From positions 1 through 55,000 of the forward strand of contig JAHBMJ010005883.1 in assembly GCA_018398765.1 (NCBI GenBank): a stretch of 55,000 nucleotides of DNA. Reading direction: 5' to 3'. This DNA is from Chromera velia. Lineage: Eukaryota; Sar; Chromeraceae. The position numbers and the translations under genes were made by a program. This document shows, piece after piece, positions 28,016 through 37,599 of the stretch. Each line of letters starts with the position of its first letter. Positions within the stretch are counted from its first letter, which is position 1. The notes under the pieces are model-generated. The model was not told the origin of the DNA and did no database searches. It worked only from the letters and a program-made list of their open reading frames with translations.

Positions 28016-28057
<42 letters not shown>

Positions 28058-29032
28058 CCGATGAACAGATGAGTGCCGAGAAGACGTCTTGACTGACTGA
28101 CAGACAGACCGTTGAGGCGACACCCTTCTGTCTCCCTCGTCGTCGAAGAAGTCGGCTGCCGTCGCCCTGACAGGCTCGCGTTCCCGTCCCACACCCACAC
28201 CTCTCTGTTGCACGTCGAAGAAAGGAAGAAAGAGAAGAAGGAAGAAAAGAAACAAGTGAGGAGGGAAGGAAGGGTAGAAAGAAAACCAAAACAGAGAAGG
28301 CGGGTCGTAGCAGGATCCACGCAACTCGTGGACGCAAAAGTCATCACAAGACAGAGAGGAAGACACGGAATGCAGTTTGATAAAGCGATCTTAATCAGAG
28401 ACAGAGAGGAAGACACGGAATGCAGTTTGATAAAGCGATCTTAATCAGAAATGTGTCACTGCTTGCTTGCAAGACCGACAGAAACAAGAGTAGTTAGAGG
28501 GAAGGAGAGGAGGAACAGTGTGGGAAGAAAGAAGTGACGGTACAAAGCTCCAGAGAAACGCAAACACACGTCGAGGAGTCAGAGGAAAGGAAAGGAAAAG
28601 GGAAAGGAAAAGAGACAAAAGAGAGGAATAGGAATGTACAGTCACCATGCAAAAGAAGGGCCCCCCCTCCCCCCCAAAAAAGAAAATGCACAAACTCACC
28701 CCGCGATCCCCCCGTCCATCTGCCAGACCCCCACTCGCATCCACAATCCGGGGAGGAGGGCCGCTGCATTTTGGTTACAGGAGCAGGCAGCAGTCACTTA
28801 GGCAGCAAGCAAGTAGAAGGACACAGGAGAGACAGAAGAGGTTGACAGAGACTGACAGGATGTGGTCGACGAACAGAAAGAGAAAGGGAACCACACAAAG
28901 AGTGCGAGGGGACGTCCCCTTCTCTCTTCTCAGTGGGAGAAAACAGATGAGAGGATCATCGTACATCTGTGTACAAATAGAAACAAAAGAGTCATGGACG
29001 GACAGATCTCTCTGAAAGTCCAACTGCCTTCA

Positions 29033-29068
<36 letters not shown>

Positions 29069-30918
29069 CTTGCTTGCTGACTGACTCCCTGGGAGGAGAG
29101 ACCCCTTCCGGCACTTCACTCTCGCTGCACACAGCTTCCAACTCGGGAGGCAGGTGGGAGGGAATCTGAAGCCCCTTCTTGCGGAGAGTCACCTGCATAC
29201 GATGGAGGGGAAACAAATCAAGCAGCAAACAGAGAGAGACTGACTCTCAGTTCATTTATTTCTTTGTACGGACTTCCGGTCTGGTTTTTGAGAATTGGCC
29301 TGCCAGAGACGCAGAGAAAGCTGAGCGCACTTTGGAGAAAAGGCAACAGGAGTGACAGGGGGGAAGGGGAAGGACAGCTTATCAGGACCCATGACAGACA
29401 GACAAGACAAGAAGATCGGCAGCCTCGTCTCTTCTCTCTCTTTTGAATCATTCTTTTGATCAGTGGTTGCTCAACCGGGCATGCAGGCAGGCCACTGTCT
29501 AGGCGGGAGAGCGCGACGAGAGCAAAAACGGCCAAGGCATCCACATTGGCCGTCCCTTTTGCAAACGTGCGAGAGGAAAAAAGACGGAGTCCCACCCACT
29601 CTTCCCACAAGATTCATTCGCCACAACCGCAGGCTCTTTTACACAAACTAAATGTCTTCTTTTCACATTCGCACTCTTCCTCTTGCATTGACTTTTCGAA
29701 TCACAATAATGGGTGGGTGAATTGCGCATCCGCCGCCTCACGTACCAGATGCATCGCAACGACGAACTCCCCCTTGCAGAGACGCCCGTCGGAATCCCGA
29801 TCTACCAAAGCCCAAATGAGAGCCAGCTCGGAATCGCTCAGACGACTTCTTTTCAGCAACTGCCTACCCTCCTCTGCCTCAACAATGCCATCCCCGTTCC
29901 TGTCTGTCCTTCTGAATGTTGCCTCATATTTGATTTTATCTTCAATGGGCAGTGCGTAGCTGGTCGGCCTGGGTGAAGGCTCTCTTGGAGCATCTACCCA
30001 GGCCGCAGCTTCGTTTTTTGGCGTGGCCACGTTGGGGGGTGTCTGCTGGGGACTCATCATAGGCGGGGTGTAGCTGTCAGGCACCCAAGCGTGGGCCTCT
30101 CTACGGGAAGAGAGGGGCTGGGCCGAGACCGGGGCGGCATCAACACCGTTGGACTCGGAGGTTTGTCTCCGTCTCGCAAAGTCAAAAGTTGGAAGTGCAG
30201 GTGGCTCTATAGCAATGGCCTGGTCGGACGGGGGGACGCCCGCCTGTGCGAGGGCCACCAGACGGCACGCGACGCAAAAATCTTCCAAATGAAGCCTTCC
30301 CTCTTGTCGGAAGTCTGCAATTCTCCAAATTTCGTGCAGCACCTCCCTCTTCAATCCCGATTTGGCCAGGAAGGGCGCTGCGATGTCCCCTGTGACGAAC
30401 CCTGGAGTGTTGGAATCGGCTTCGATCATACCGAACAGATTCGTGTAGTAAGGCAATTCCTGTGCACTCAGGTTGATACGCCCTGTGAAATTGGCAGCTG
30501 CCGCCATTTGCTGAGGTGCTGCCTGCTGTGCCCCCATCACCCCTGGCATCATCCCCCCCATGGGGCTCGGCATCATCGGCTGTGGCTGTCCCCCTGCCAT
30601 CATGCCGCCCTGTGGGTTAATTCCCATCGAGGGTACTCCCCCCGGCATCATCCCACCCATCATGGTTGGATCCATGCCACCCATGGGGAGAGCGCCCCCC
30701 CCCATTGCGGCCATTGTGGGGTCCTCATGCATCATGGGAGGACCCCCCATTGCCCCCCCCATCATTGGGTTCGCAGGGTTACTTCCCATCTGCTGCCCCA
30801 TCGGCCCCCCCATCATGCCCCCCATAGGATCCCCCCCCATCCCCATCGGCATCCCACCAGGCATACCCCCACCAGCCATTGGCATGCCCCCCATTGGCTG
30901 CGCGCCTCCTGCGAACAT
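22713..30918 (-). CDS. EPS15/Pan1-like EH-domain endocytic adaptor (14 exons, ~870 aa)
   Basis: Spliced gene with a deduced product of 870 residues. Residues ~2-140 are Met/Gly/Pro-rich (GGMPMGMGGDPMGGMMGGPM-type repeats). EH domain 1 lies at ~145-235 (INLSAQELPYYTNLFGMIEA; GFVTGDIAAPFLAKSGL; EIWRIADFRQEGRLHLEDF). EH domain 2 lies at ~325-405, with EF-hand loops DRNGDGIVEAEE and DRDSDGRLCKGE, and runs across the first intron (FVVAMHL, then VTLRKKGLQIPSHLPPELEA). A discontinuous coiled coil follows over exons 5-10 (e.g. ERQLERKRDFEREIEDLRMG), then a Ser/Gly-rich tail. EH domains bind Asn-Pro-Phe motifs; EPS15, Ede1 and Pan1 share this EH-coil order and act at clathrin-coated pits. I chose the ATG at 30918; an in-frame upstream ATG (30957) would add 13 residues, but a CTCAG just before 30918 suggests an intron end. 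The last two exons are the least certain. Confidence 0.85.
22757..22782. repeat. (GT)n microsatellite in last intron
   Basis: About 12 GT units (CA on the gene strand), just upstream of the acceptor of the final exon of the EH-domain gene. Confidence 0.9.
25341..25378. repeat. (CA)n microsatellite
   Basis: CACG/CA repeat within an intron of the EH-domain gene, starting a few bases past the GTGTGT donor of exon 9. Confidence 0.85.
26609..26740. repeat. Compound (CA)n-(CG)n-(GA)n repeat
   Basis: CA units at about 26610-26638 run into CG/CA, and a GA run sits at about 26707-26737, all inside the intron between exons 6 and 7 of the EH-domain gene. Confidence 0.85.
27595..27680. repeat. (CA)n-(GA)n compound microsatellite at a splice acceptor
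   Basis: CA units at about 27595-27623, then GA to about 27652, then CA again. On the gene strand this is CT then GT, leading straight into the GTGCAG acceptor of exon 5. The GT repeat therefore occupies the place of the usual polypyrimidine tract. Confidence 0.85.
27998..28058. repeat. (CA)n microsatellite
   Basis: About 29 CA units with one CG interruption, in the intron between exons 4 and 5 of the EH-domain gene. Confidence 0.92.
28349..28448. repeat. Perfect 50-bp tandem duplication in an intron
   Basis: The block beginning AGACAGAGAGGAAGACACGG and ending CGATCTTAATC occurs twice, back to back, with period 50 and no difference I can see. The lack of divergence suggests a recent slippage event or an assembly duplication. 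It lies in the intron between exons 3 and 4. Confidence 0.9.
29034..29067. repeat. (CA)n microsatellite
   Basis: About 16 CA units just downstream (on the gene strand) of the exon 2 donor of the EH-domain gene. Confidence 0.9.
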
Positions 30919-31284
30919 TCTCTTCTGTCTGAGCCACAACGAGAAGACACGAACCAAGGAAATTACCTTTTCACCAGATAGATTTCGCTGTTCGAGTCTT
31001 CCAGTTGTCTGGCCCTACTGGTCCACTGCCTACGAAGACTCAGCCACCCCAGATCGGTCACGGGAGCAGCGCCAGTGAACAGATTCGTCCTGCGTCTCTT
31101 GCACACCCGCCCGTCAAGCACGGCAATCCCGTCTCAGAACCTTTCTGCGAAGCGGTCCCCACAGCTTAGACACGTTCTTTCATGCAGATTGATCACTGCA
31201 GATAGAGGGTAAGATGAAAGCTGCGCGTGGAGGAGCGAATCTGGAAATTGGAAGAGGCCGGATTGAGTCTCATTGAGATCCATA

Positions 31285-31450
31285 TATTCTGGCGGACAGT
31301 CATTCTGTCCGTTTTGCCGCGCCCGAGTTTCGCGCTCGAGTTTTTCCTTTGCAAAAATTAAGGCCAACTCGGGCGCGGTGAAACTCGGCCGGGGGCGCGC
31401 CCGAGTTTTCAGTGGGCGGCATACGCTCGAGTTGCTCGTTGTCGGTGCTC
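31285..31450 (+). repeat. Left TIR and subterminal repeats of the Ulp1 element
   Basis: The TIR proper runs to about 31350. Further GCGCCCGAGTTTT-type and CTCGAGTT words follow to about 31450. Such repeated subterminal words are typical transposase-binding sites. Confidence 0.75.
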
Positions 31451-32066
31451 GAGATCTGGATTTTTGACGACTATTAGGTATTAGATATTAGGTATTAAGG
31501 GGGGGTATGGGAGCATCCGCCCGTCCGGGTAGTACCTCCACCCCATATGCATGCATCATGCAATCGCTCGGCATTACCCGCCGCGTATCACGTGTCTGGT
31601 CATTTATATGGTCTGTCGGCCCGCACCCTAGAGTGGTCCTGGACAAAAAAACCTCTGGTATGCAGTACCAGTTAATGAGGAAAAAACAGGCCACGGCGGG
31701 AAAACCGACTCGTGCCAGAAGGAGAGAACTCCTACCAAGCATGCTGCATCTCGACGACCGAAAGGAAGAAATGAATCTACCTAGCTTGCAGTGCCTTGCA
31801 CTAACCCTCTCTAGCTCTAAGAGACTCTGAGGAAATACAACACCAGATAGTTATTCGAGACTCCCTCTCCACCGCTGGATGTCACACTCAGAACTCCGTC
31901 TCCACCACTAAGTTACGCTTTGACCCCTCCCAGCAGTGCAGGTTAATCGAGGCCAATGCATTAGACCTCCTAGCCCTTAAGGCGGCGCGGGTTTAGAGCC
32001 TCCAGATCCTAAAGTTCCCTTCAACACCCCCCATACTCTCGACCTCCCTCTCTTCTCTGTCCACCA

Positions 32067-33203
32067 TCATGGTTCTTTAGACACATACGTTACAACATTT
32101 TGGAGAGCAACCCACACACGCGCTGCCACAGCATGGTCGACTTCCTGAAAGTCCATCCCTGTAATCATCGCAATCAGCCACCCCAAGACATGAGAGCCAC
32201 AATCGTAGCCATTTCGCTGACACAGTATGGTCAATGCATACGCCTGCATGGATATATCATCATCCCCTTCTATTAGATCGTCGCTGCACGCTGTTACTTT
32301 AAAAAAGTGGTACAGGAGCCTTGGGATGGAGATTTGGGTCGGCGGGAGGGAGTCTAACGTGTAGACAGTAAGCATCGGCAAAGTCTCATTCTCCTTCACA
32401 GCCCCCTTCTCGCCCCCTTTAACGTACCCAGCCAACCAATGCGCGTCTGAATGATTAAAGACACAAAAAAGATCCTTCTCCCCATATGGCTTGAACTGCT
32501 TTCCCATCCTTTGCAGTCTGTGAACCCACCACGACCATAAATCCGCCTCTCTTTCTTGCCACTTAGTGTCTACATTCCTACTTCCTATACTGCCCCAAGT
32601 CGCCTTTCCTCTCTCTCTCTCTACCTGCCAGTCCGCTGCCTTCTTCGTCCTCTGCATTGCTTCTATATTAATGAGCTTCATCATTTCCGTTGCAACAGAA
32701 TTGACGAATGTGAGGGGTGGGGAACTTTCAAACTTAGCCCCCAGAAAGGTAATCACTCTCCCAAAAAAGTTCATGGCGCTATCATTCAACCATCTCCCAG
32801 GGGTAAGGCGGGCTAACCCATCGGAATCGATGCTATGGCCCGATTAATATGATCCGAGCCATCCCATTAACCCCTCCTCTTGCTCGCTCTCAATCATTTC
32901 CTCCTCAATGGCCATCCTAGTGGCTGATTCGGCTAACGACTCCCCTTGCGCCACTATCTTGGTCGTACATCCTGCTGAACGGGGGCATAGGAGAGGGCTT
33001 CTTGCACTAACCATCACGCCGAGAGCGGCGGAGCCAGGAGAGGGGTCAGGAACAGACAGATCGGGGAGCTTCCCCACAGTGGCCATGGCAGACTCCTTTG
33101 CTTTAGCTATTCTCAAAGCCGACAGCACCAGATATTCCGCTCGGGTCATGGCAGCGTCGCCATTTGTCAAGACAGGTGCCCCTGCATCTATGAGGAATAA
33201 CAA
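32067..33203 (-). pseudogene. Ulp1/C48 cysteine protease, 3-prime part of a split ORF
   Basis: Reads LARLTPGRWLNDSAMNFFGR, the usual start of a Ulp1 fold (WLND..I), then SDAHWLAGYVKGG (catalytic His), LTVYTLDSLPP (catalytic Asp) and LCQRNGYDCGSHVLGWLI (oxyanion Gln and nucleophile Cys). The triad therefore looks intact. Ulp1-type proteases cleave SUMO-like modifiers, and many plant and protist DNA transposons carry a copy of unknown use. A single TAA at 32844 interrupts the frame just upstream of the protease fold; otherwise it is open. Its beginning is cut by the nested element ending at 33191, and the missing 5-prime part lies at 36274-36873. It has no introns. Confidence 0.8.
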
Positions 33204-33547
33204 ACTGAAATATCTGAGATATTTCAGGATATTTGTAGATATTTCTGTCCCCCATTAAATATCTTTACATATCCTAAATATCTAAGATATTTCATAATAG
33301 TTCATATCTTTAAATATCTGACTGCATCAAATTATGTGACAGGAAGATATTTGAAGATATTTCTAGATATTTGTTTTAGAAAATATTTACCTTTAATTAT
33401 ATAACTAATACAATAGACTATACAGTTGGTTGAATACTAGCAAATATCCGCAAATATCTGGTGATATCTTAGAATATAGAAAGATATTTTGAATTTATCT
33501 ACAAATATCTTAAAGTATTTACAATTATTTTGAGATATGTATGGACA

Positions 33548-33996
33548 AACATTTTTTAGAAGGAAGGAAGGAAGGAAGGAAGAAAGGAAGGAAAGAAGGA
33601 AGCAAGGAGGGAGAGAGGGAAGGAAGGAAGGAAGAAAGGAAAGAAAGAAGAAAGGAGGCTAGCAAGGAGGGAAGGAGGGAAGGAAGGAAGGAAGTAAGGA
33701 GGGAGAGAGGGAAGGAAGGAAGGAAAGAAGGAAAGAAGGAAGAAAGGAAGGAAGGAATGACGGAAAGAAGGAAGGACAGAAGGAAAGAAGGAAAGAAGGA
33801 AGGAAGGAAGGAAGGAAGGAAGGAAGGAATAATGGAAGGAAGGAAGGGATTTGAAGGAAGGAGGGAAGGAAAAAAGAAGGAAAGAAGGAAGGAAGGAAAG
33901 AAGGAAAGAAGGAAGAAAGGAAGGAAGAAAGGAAGGAAGGAAGGAAGGAAGGAAAAAAAAAAGAAAGAAAAAAAGAAAGAAAGAAAGAAAGAAAAA

Positions 33997-34028
<32 letters not shown>

Positions 34029-34160
34029 AGGAAAAAAAGAAAGGAAGAAAGAAAGAAAAAAGAAAGAAAGAAAGGAAGGAAGGAAGGAAGGGAGGGAGGG
34101 TGGGAGGGAGGAAGGGACTTGAAGGAAAAAAGAAGGAAGAGAGGGAGGAAGAGAAGGATG
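33548..34160. repeat. Long (GAAGG/GAAA)n microsatellite
   Basis: About 610 bp of almost pure purine on the plus strand, mainly GAAGG and GAAA units with GGGAGG islands. It is open in several frames on both strands (KEGRKEGRK or FLPSFLPSF), purely because of the repeat. Long purine tracts of this type can form triplex DNA. Confidence 0.95.
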
Positions 34161-34439
34161 CATTGCACAAAACCTGATTTAGTTGTCAATCTAAGAGTCG
34201 CAGCGTGACCTACGAACCAAAGATGGGACTCCGGAGATTGAAACAGCTGTGGTTAAAAACTTCATCTTCTTTTAGTTTCCTCGGTGACATCAGGCCCCCC
34301 TCTAACCATTTTGAAGTCGTCCTGGCCCCCATCAATGGCTCCAACCACAAAGTTTTTCTCAGCAGTTCGGACCTTGCCGTCCTTTTGCGTAAAGGGCTCC
34401 ACCAGGGAATACTCTCCAACAAATATACGGATGGAAGGA

Positions 34440-34690
34440 AAAAAGTCTCTCAGGATGGAAAGAAGGGAAGGAAGGAAGGAAGGAAGAAAGAAGAAAAGAA
34501 GAAAGGAAGGAAGAAAGGAAGAAAGGAGAGGAAGGGAAGGAAGGAAGGAAGAAAGGGAAGGAAACGAAGGAAGGAAGGAAGGAAGAAAGGGAAGGAAGAA
34601 GGAATAGAAGGAAGGAAGGCAGGAAGAAACGAAGGAACGGAACGGAAGGGAAGGGAAGAAAAGGGAAGGAACGAACGAACGAACGAATGA
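34440..34690. repeat. Second GAAGG microsatellite
   Basis: About 250 bp of GAAGG-type repeat ending in a short GAAC run (34675-34685), separated from the first by ~280 bp of mixed sequence. Confidence 0.93.
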
Positions 34691-35460
34691 TGGAAGGTCT
34701 GTCTCGCCTCGCTGTTCTGTGGATGGGAAGAGAGGAAAAGACAAAGAGACGTCGAGTTGGAGGAGGATACACTCACTGCTTGTGCTGCAAAACTGTTGAG
34801 AAGTCTCCTTTCTGTCAGTGCAAGGGTCTATCTCATGAAGAAAAATGTTTGTGCCTCGCTGTTCTGTGGATAGGGAGAGAGGAAAACAAAGAAAAACGTC
34901 GAGCTGGGGGAGGATACACTCACTGCAGCCTGCTTGTAGCGCGGAACTGCTGAAAAGTCTCCTTTCTGTCAGCACAAGGGTCTGTCTCACGAAGAAAAAT
35001 GTTTGCTTCGCTGTTGTGTAAGTAGGGAGAGAGGAAAACAAAGAGACTCTGAGACGTCAAGCTGGGGGAGGATACACTCACTGTTCGTGCTTTGGAATCG
35101 ATGATGAGGTCAGCACAAGAGTCTGTCTTACGAAGGAAAATGTTTGTGCCTCGCTGTTCTGTAGATGGGGAGAGAGGAAAACAAAGAGAGACGTTGAGCT
35201 GGGGGAGGATACACTCACTGCTTGTGGTGCAGAACTGCTGAAAAGTCTCCTTTCTGTCAGCACAAGGGTCTGTCTTGCGAGGGAAAATGTTTGCCTCACT
35301 GTTGTATGGGTAAGGAGAGAGGAAAACAAAGAGAGACGTTGAGCTGGGGGAGGATACACTCACTGTTCATGTTATGGAACCAATGACGAGTCTGCTTTCT
35401 GTCAACACAAGTGTCTGTCTTGCCAAGGAAAAATGTTTCCCTTGCCGTTGTACGGATAGC
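34690..35460. repeat. ~147-bp tandem repeat, about 5 copies
   Basis: The landmark CTCGCTGTTCTGTGGAT and its variants recurs near 34707, 34855, 35003, 35148, 35292 and 35437, at spacings of about 142-150 bp. Each unit also carries GAGGATACACTCACTG and TCTCCTTTCTGTCAG. Copies differ by substitutions and small indels. Open frames across it are repeat artefacts. Confidence 0.85.
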
Positions 35461-36273
35461 GGATACAAAGAAAAGAAACGAAGGAGACGAGCACTCTATA
35501 AACATGACACACCAGGGTACACAGCGTTAATGCTCCAAGCAACCTTCATTTTTGCCTCAAAGGCAGGTTGATAGGGCGATACAAAAAATTTTGGGAAAAG
35601 CAATAACAAGCTTAGGATGCACTCTCAAAAATCAGTGGAGACGACAGAGGGAAAAATCACAACTGCACTGAGGCCAGCGTACGGCATGGGAAAGCGATAG
35701 AGCTCTCTAATCTGTAACGGAAACACTTGAATCTCTAAGGACTTCAGCGCCAACTCAGAATTACTGACTAATACTGAGGCAGTTTTGCGATGTTTTACGC
35801 TGCAAAAAACTCTGGAGGCCATATATGGAGGCCAACTGGTCTCCTAAAAAGCATACAATACATGCATAGGCTGCATGTGGGCCAGCGGCCGCGGCGGCAC
35901 GCGGGATGCGTGGATTGCATATATGCCAATTAATGCCTGCATGCCCCCGCATACTCCTGCGGCCCGCGCGCGGTCCACGACCTATATGCCATAAATAGCC
36001 ATGAAGCTGATTGGGGTGTCGCGAATCATAATATCAGTCTGACCCTAGGTCTGACCCATAGTCTGTCCCTAAGTCTGACTCATACATAAGGTAATGAAAG
36101 ATAATAATAATGATAATCAAATTATTTGAAATAATTATTTGGTGAAATATCATCAAATATCTTAAAATATCTTGAAATATCATAAATATCCCCAAATATC
36201 TTCAAATATCTGGATATTTTGATATTTCATAATCAAATATCTTGGATATACGGATATTTTAGTTTGTCATTCC

Positions 36274-36873
36274 TTATAGATGTGCACCATTTGCGTATCC
36301 AGAGGAGACAGTGGGGGGGTCACAGACTGGAGCCTGAATATGTTCGGTTGTGGCTGCAACGGCAGACACTGCACGTTTTTTTGATGGTCCCGCAGTCGCC
36401 TCCTGTCCAGGAGGGGAGAGTTTTTCACTGGGGACATCTGCAGACTGGGACCCACCGCGAGGACGCTTCTGAATCACTGAGGAGGTGGCATCTGCTTTGG
36501 CTTTCGCCCTGCTTCTGGGTGTGCGGCTCCAAGTGGGAGGGGGCGGACAGCTCGAGGGGCCACAAGTAGAGGAATCTGTTTCAGAAGAAAGCTGACCAAA
36601 AACCAAGAGTAGACCCACCAGGGAGTCATGGGCAGGAGCTCTAGGAGCCCTTGATTTATCCTCATGAACGGAGCATATGCGGAACTCACTGACAGTGGGT
36701 CTGGGAACAGGTTGGAAGCTTTTATTGAACTGTGGACCAGAATTTAAATACGCCTGTGGGCCTGGCGGATCAGAGGGGGCTATACAACCATCCTTATGAC
36801 AGGGTGGATGTATCTTGATCGTAGGGGGGTTTGAGTGACTGGGGATCAGGGCAGGCACAGCAACACCTGCCAT
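36274..36873 (-). pseudogene. 5-prime part of the split Ulp1-transposon ORF
   Basis: ATG at 36873 opens 199 codons that run out at a TAA inside the end of the nested element. The product is Pro/Ser-rich and likely disordered, with KIHPPCHKDGCIAPSDPPG near the start and a basic stretch SRTPRSRAKAKADATSS. No domain is recognised. Its reading frame is in register with the 32067-33203 part once the nested element and one TA are ignored, so the two are one original ORF of roughly 580 codons. Confidence 0.75.
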
Positions 36874-37139
36874 TTATAGAGATTGGGGCCTTTCTCTCCC
36901 CAGGATAGACAGGCTAGTAGACAAGTCCCTCGCACACTCCCTGAGCATCTGATCGACCTCTTCTCTTTCATGTAAAGCCATCAGAAACCTCTCTTTAACG
37001 GCATTCAACTCCCGACCCATCACCCCCCCCGTCCTCTATAGCTGAGCTATATTGTCTGTTTCCAGACTTGGGCGCGTGCATGAGATTTCGGAGATCCCGA
37101 CCTGCCTGAGTTTTTGATGCCTGACACCCGAGAAATGGG

Positions 37140-37239
37140 ACCTCGGCGCCCGAGAAACTTGAGCGTGAAACTCGAGCGCGAAACTCGGGCGCGGAACTCG
37201 GGCGCGGCAAAACGGACAGAATGACTGTCCGTCAGAATA
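37140..37239 (-). repeat. Right TIR and subterminal repeats of the Ulp1 element
   Basis: Reverse complement of the left end: GCGCGAAACTCGGGCGCGGA then CAAAACGGACAGAATGACTG, with the tip at about 37239. Tandem AACTCGGGCGCG words precede the tip. Confidence 0.75.
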
Positions 37240-37599
37240 GCTATATAAGAGGAGGCCAATCGGGATTTTGACGCACGCAGTGCCGTGGCCTCCGGCCATA
37301 GTATCTGTTAAGGCCCTTAGCCGCACCTATGGAAAAAAAAAAGTCGAATTACCAATAAATCGGGTTACATTTGCCTTTCGGGACCCGCGCTTTCCGGCAA
37401 CTGCATGTACAGCGTGTGCATGGCGAACATGCACCTTTTGTCTAACCTTGATGTATTGGTACATATGCAAAAACACACATGGAGGGGAATTGTACGTAGA
37501 TTCGATCATCTGTGTAGTTTTCGAGGAAGGCGATAAAGCACACCGTCTAAGTGAAGCTGTTCTGAATTGCTCCATTATTTAACTATGCTACCAAGCTCA
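37240..37599. other. Unassigned sequence
   Basis: Mixed-composition DNA between the Ulp1 transposon and the minisatellite. It is open for ~104 codons on the plus strand from 37268, but without a recognisable domain or splice-linked partner, so I do not call a gene. Confidence 0.4.

Larger units (their letters stand above)
22713..30918 (-). other. Exon map of the EH-domain gene
   Basis: Coding exons in transcript order: 30918-29746, 29192-29086, 28763-28700, 28204-28110, 27591-27387, 27103-26870, 26411-26350, 25943-25871, 25458-25381, 24691-24557, 23829-23667, 23405-23245, 22898-22868, 22744-22713. They sum to 2613 nt, exactly 871 codons, and every junction keeps phase. Donors in order: GTACGT, GTCAGT, GTGAGT, GTCTGT, GTAGGT, GTCGGC, GTCGGT, GTGGGT, GTGTGT, GTCCTT, GTCAGT, GTAAGG, GTGAGA. 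Eleven of the 13 acceptors end TGCAG. Exons 2-5 and 13-14 rest mainly on splice signals and phase. Exons 6-12 are also supported by coiled-coil or low-complexity coding character. Confidence 0.7.
33191..36276. mobile_element. Nested TIR element with TA target duplication
   Basis: The left end TGAGGAATAACAAACT and right end AGTTTGTCATTCCTTA are inverted repeats (14 of 16). Both are followed inward by AT-rich arrays of AAATATCT-like words (33205-33540; 36120-36260). It is flanked by TA at 33189-33190 and 36277-36278, as for Tc1/mariner-type insertions. It sits inside the Ulp1 ORF. The body holds GAAGG microsatellite and a ~147-bp tandem repeat. No transposase was found, so it is non-autonomous. 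Confidence 0.8.
31285..37239 (-). mobile_element. TIR DNA transposon carrying a Ulp1-type protease ORF
   Basis: The ends are inverted repeats. On the left TATTCTGGCGGACAGTCATT runs on through CTGTCCGTTTTGCCGCGCCC and GAGTTTCGCGC; the right end is the reverse complement with few differences. Near each tip lies the small palindrome GGACAG-TCATT-CTGTCC, and subterminal copies of the word GCGCCCGAGTTT or GCTCGAGTTT repeat inward (31320-31450, 37140-37205). The element is ~5.95 kb, of which ~3.1 kb is a nested insertion, so about 2.9 kb is its own. No transposase was recognised, so it is probably non-autonomous or decayed. No clear target duplication was found. Confidence 0.8.

Noticed and set aside
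31480..31500. TTAGGTATTAGATATTAGG as a telomere-like repeat
   Set aside because: Only about three irregular units inside a transposon; too short to call a telomeric tract.
33541..34170. Long open frames of up to ~212 codons on both strands
   Set aside because: They are direct translations of GAAGG/GAAA repeats (KEGRKEGRK, FLPSFLPSF) and exist in several frames at once.
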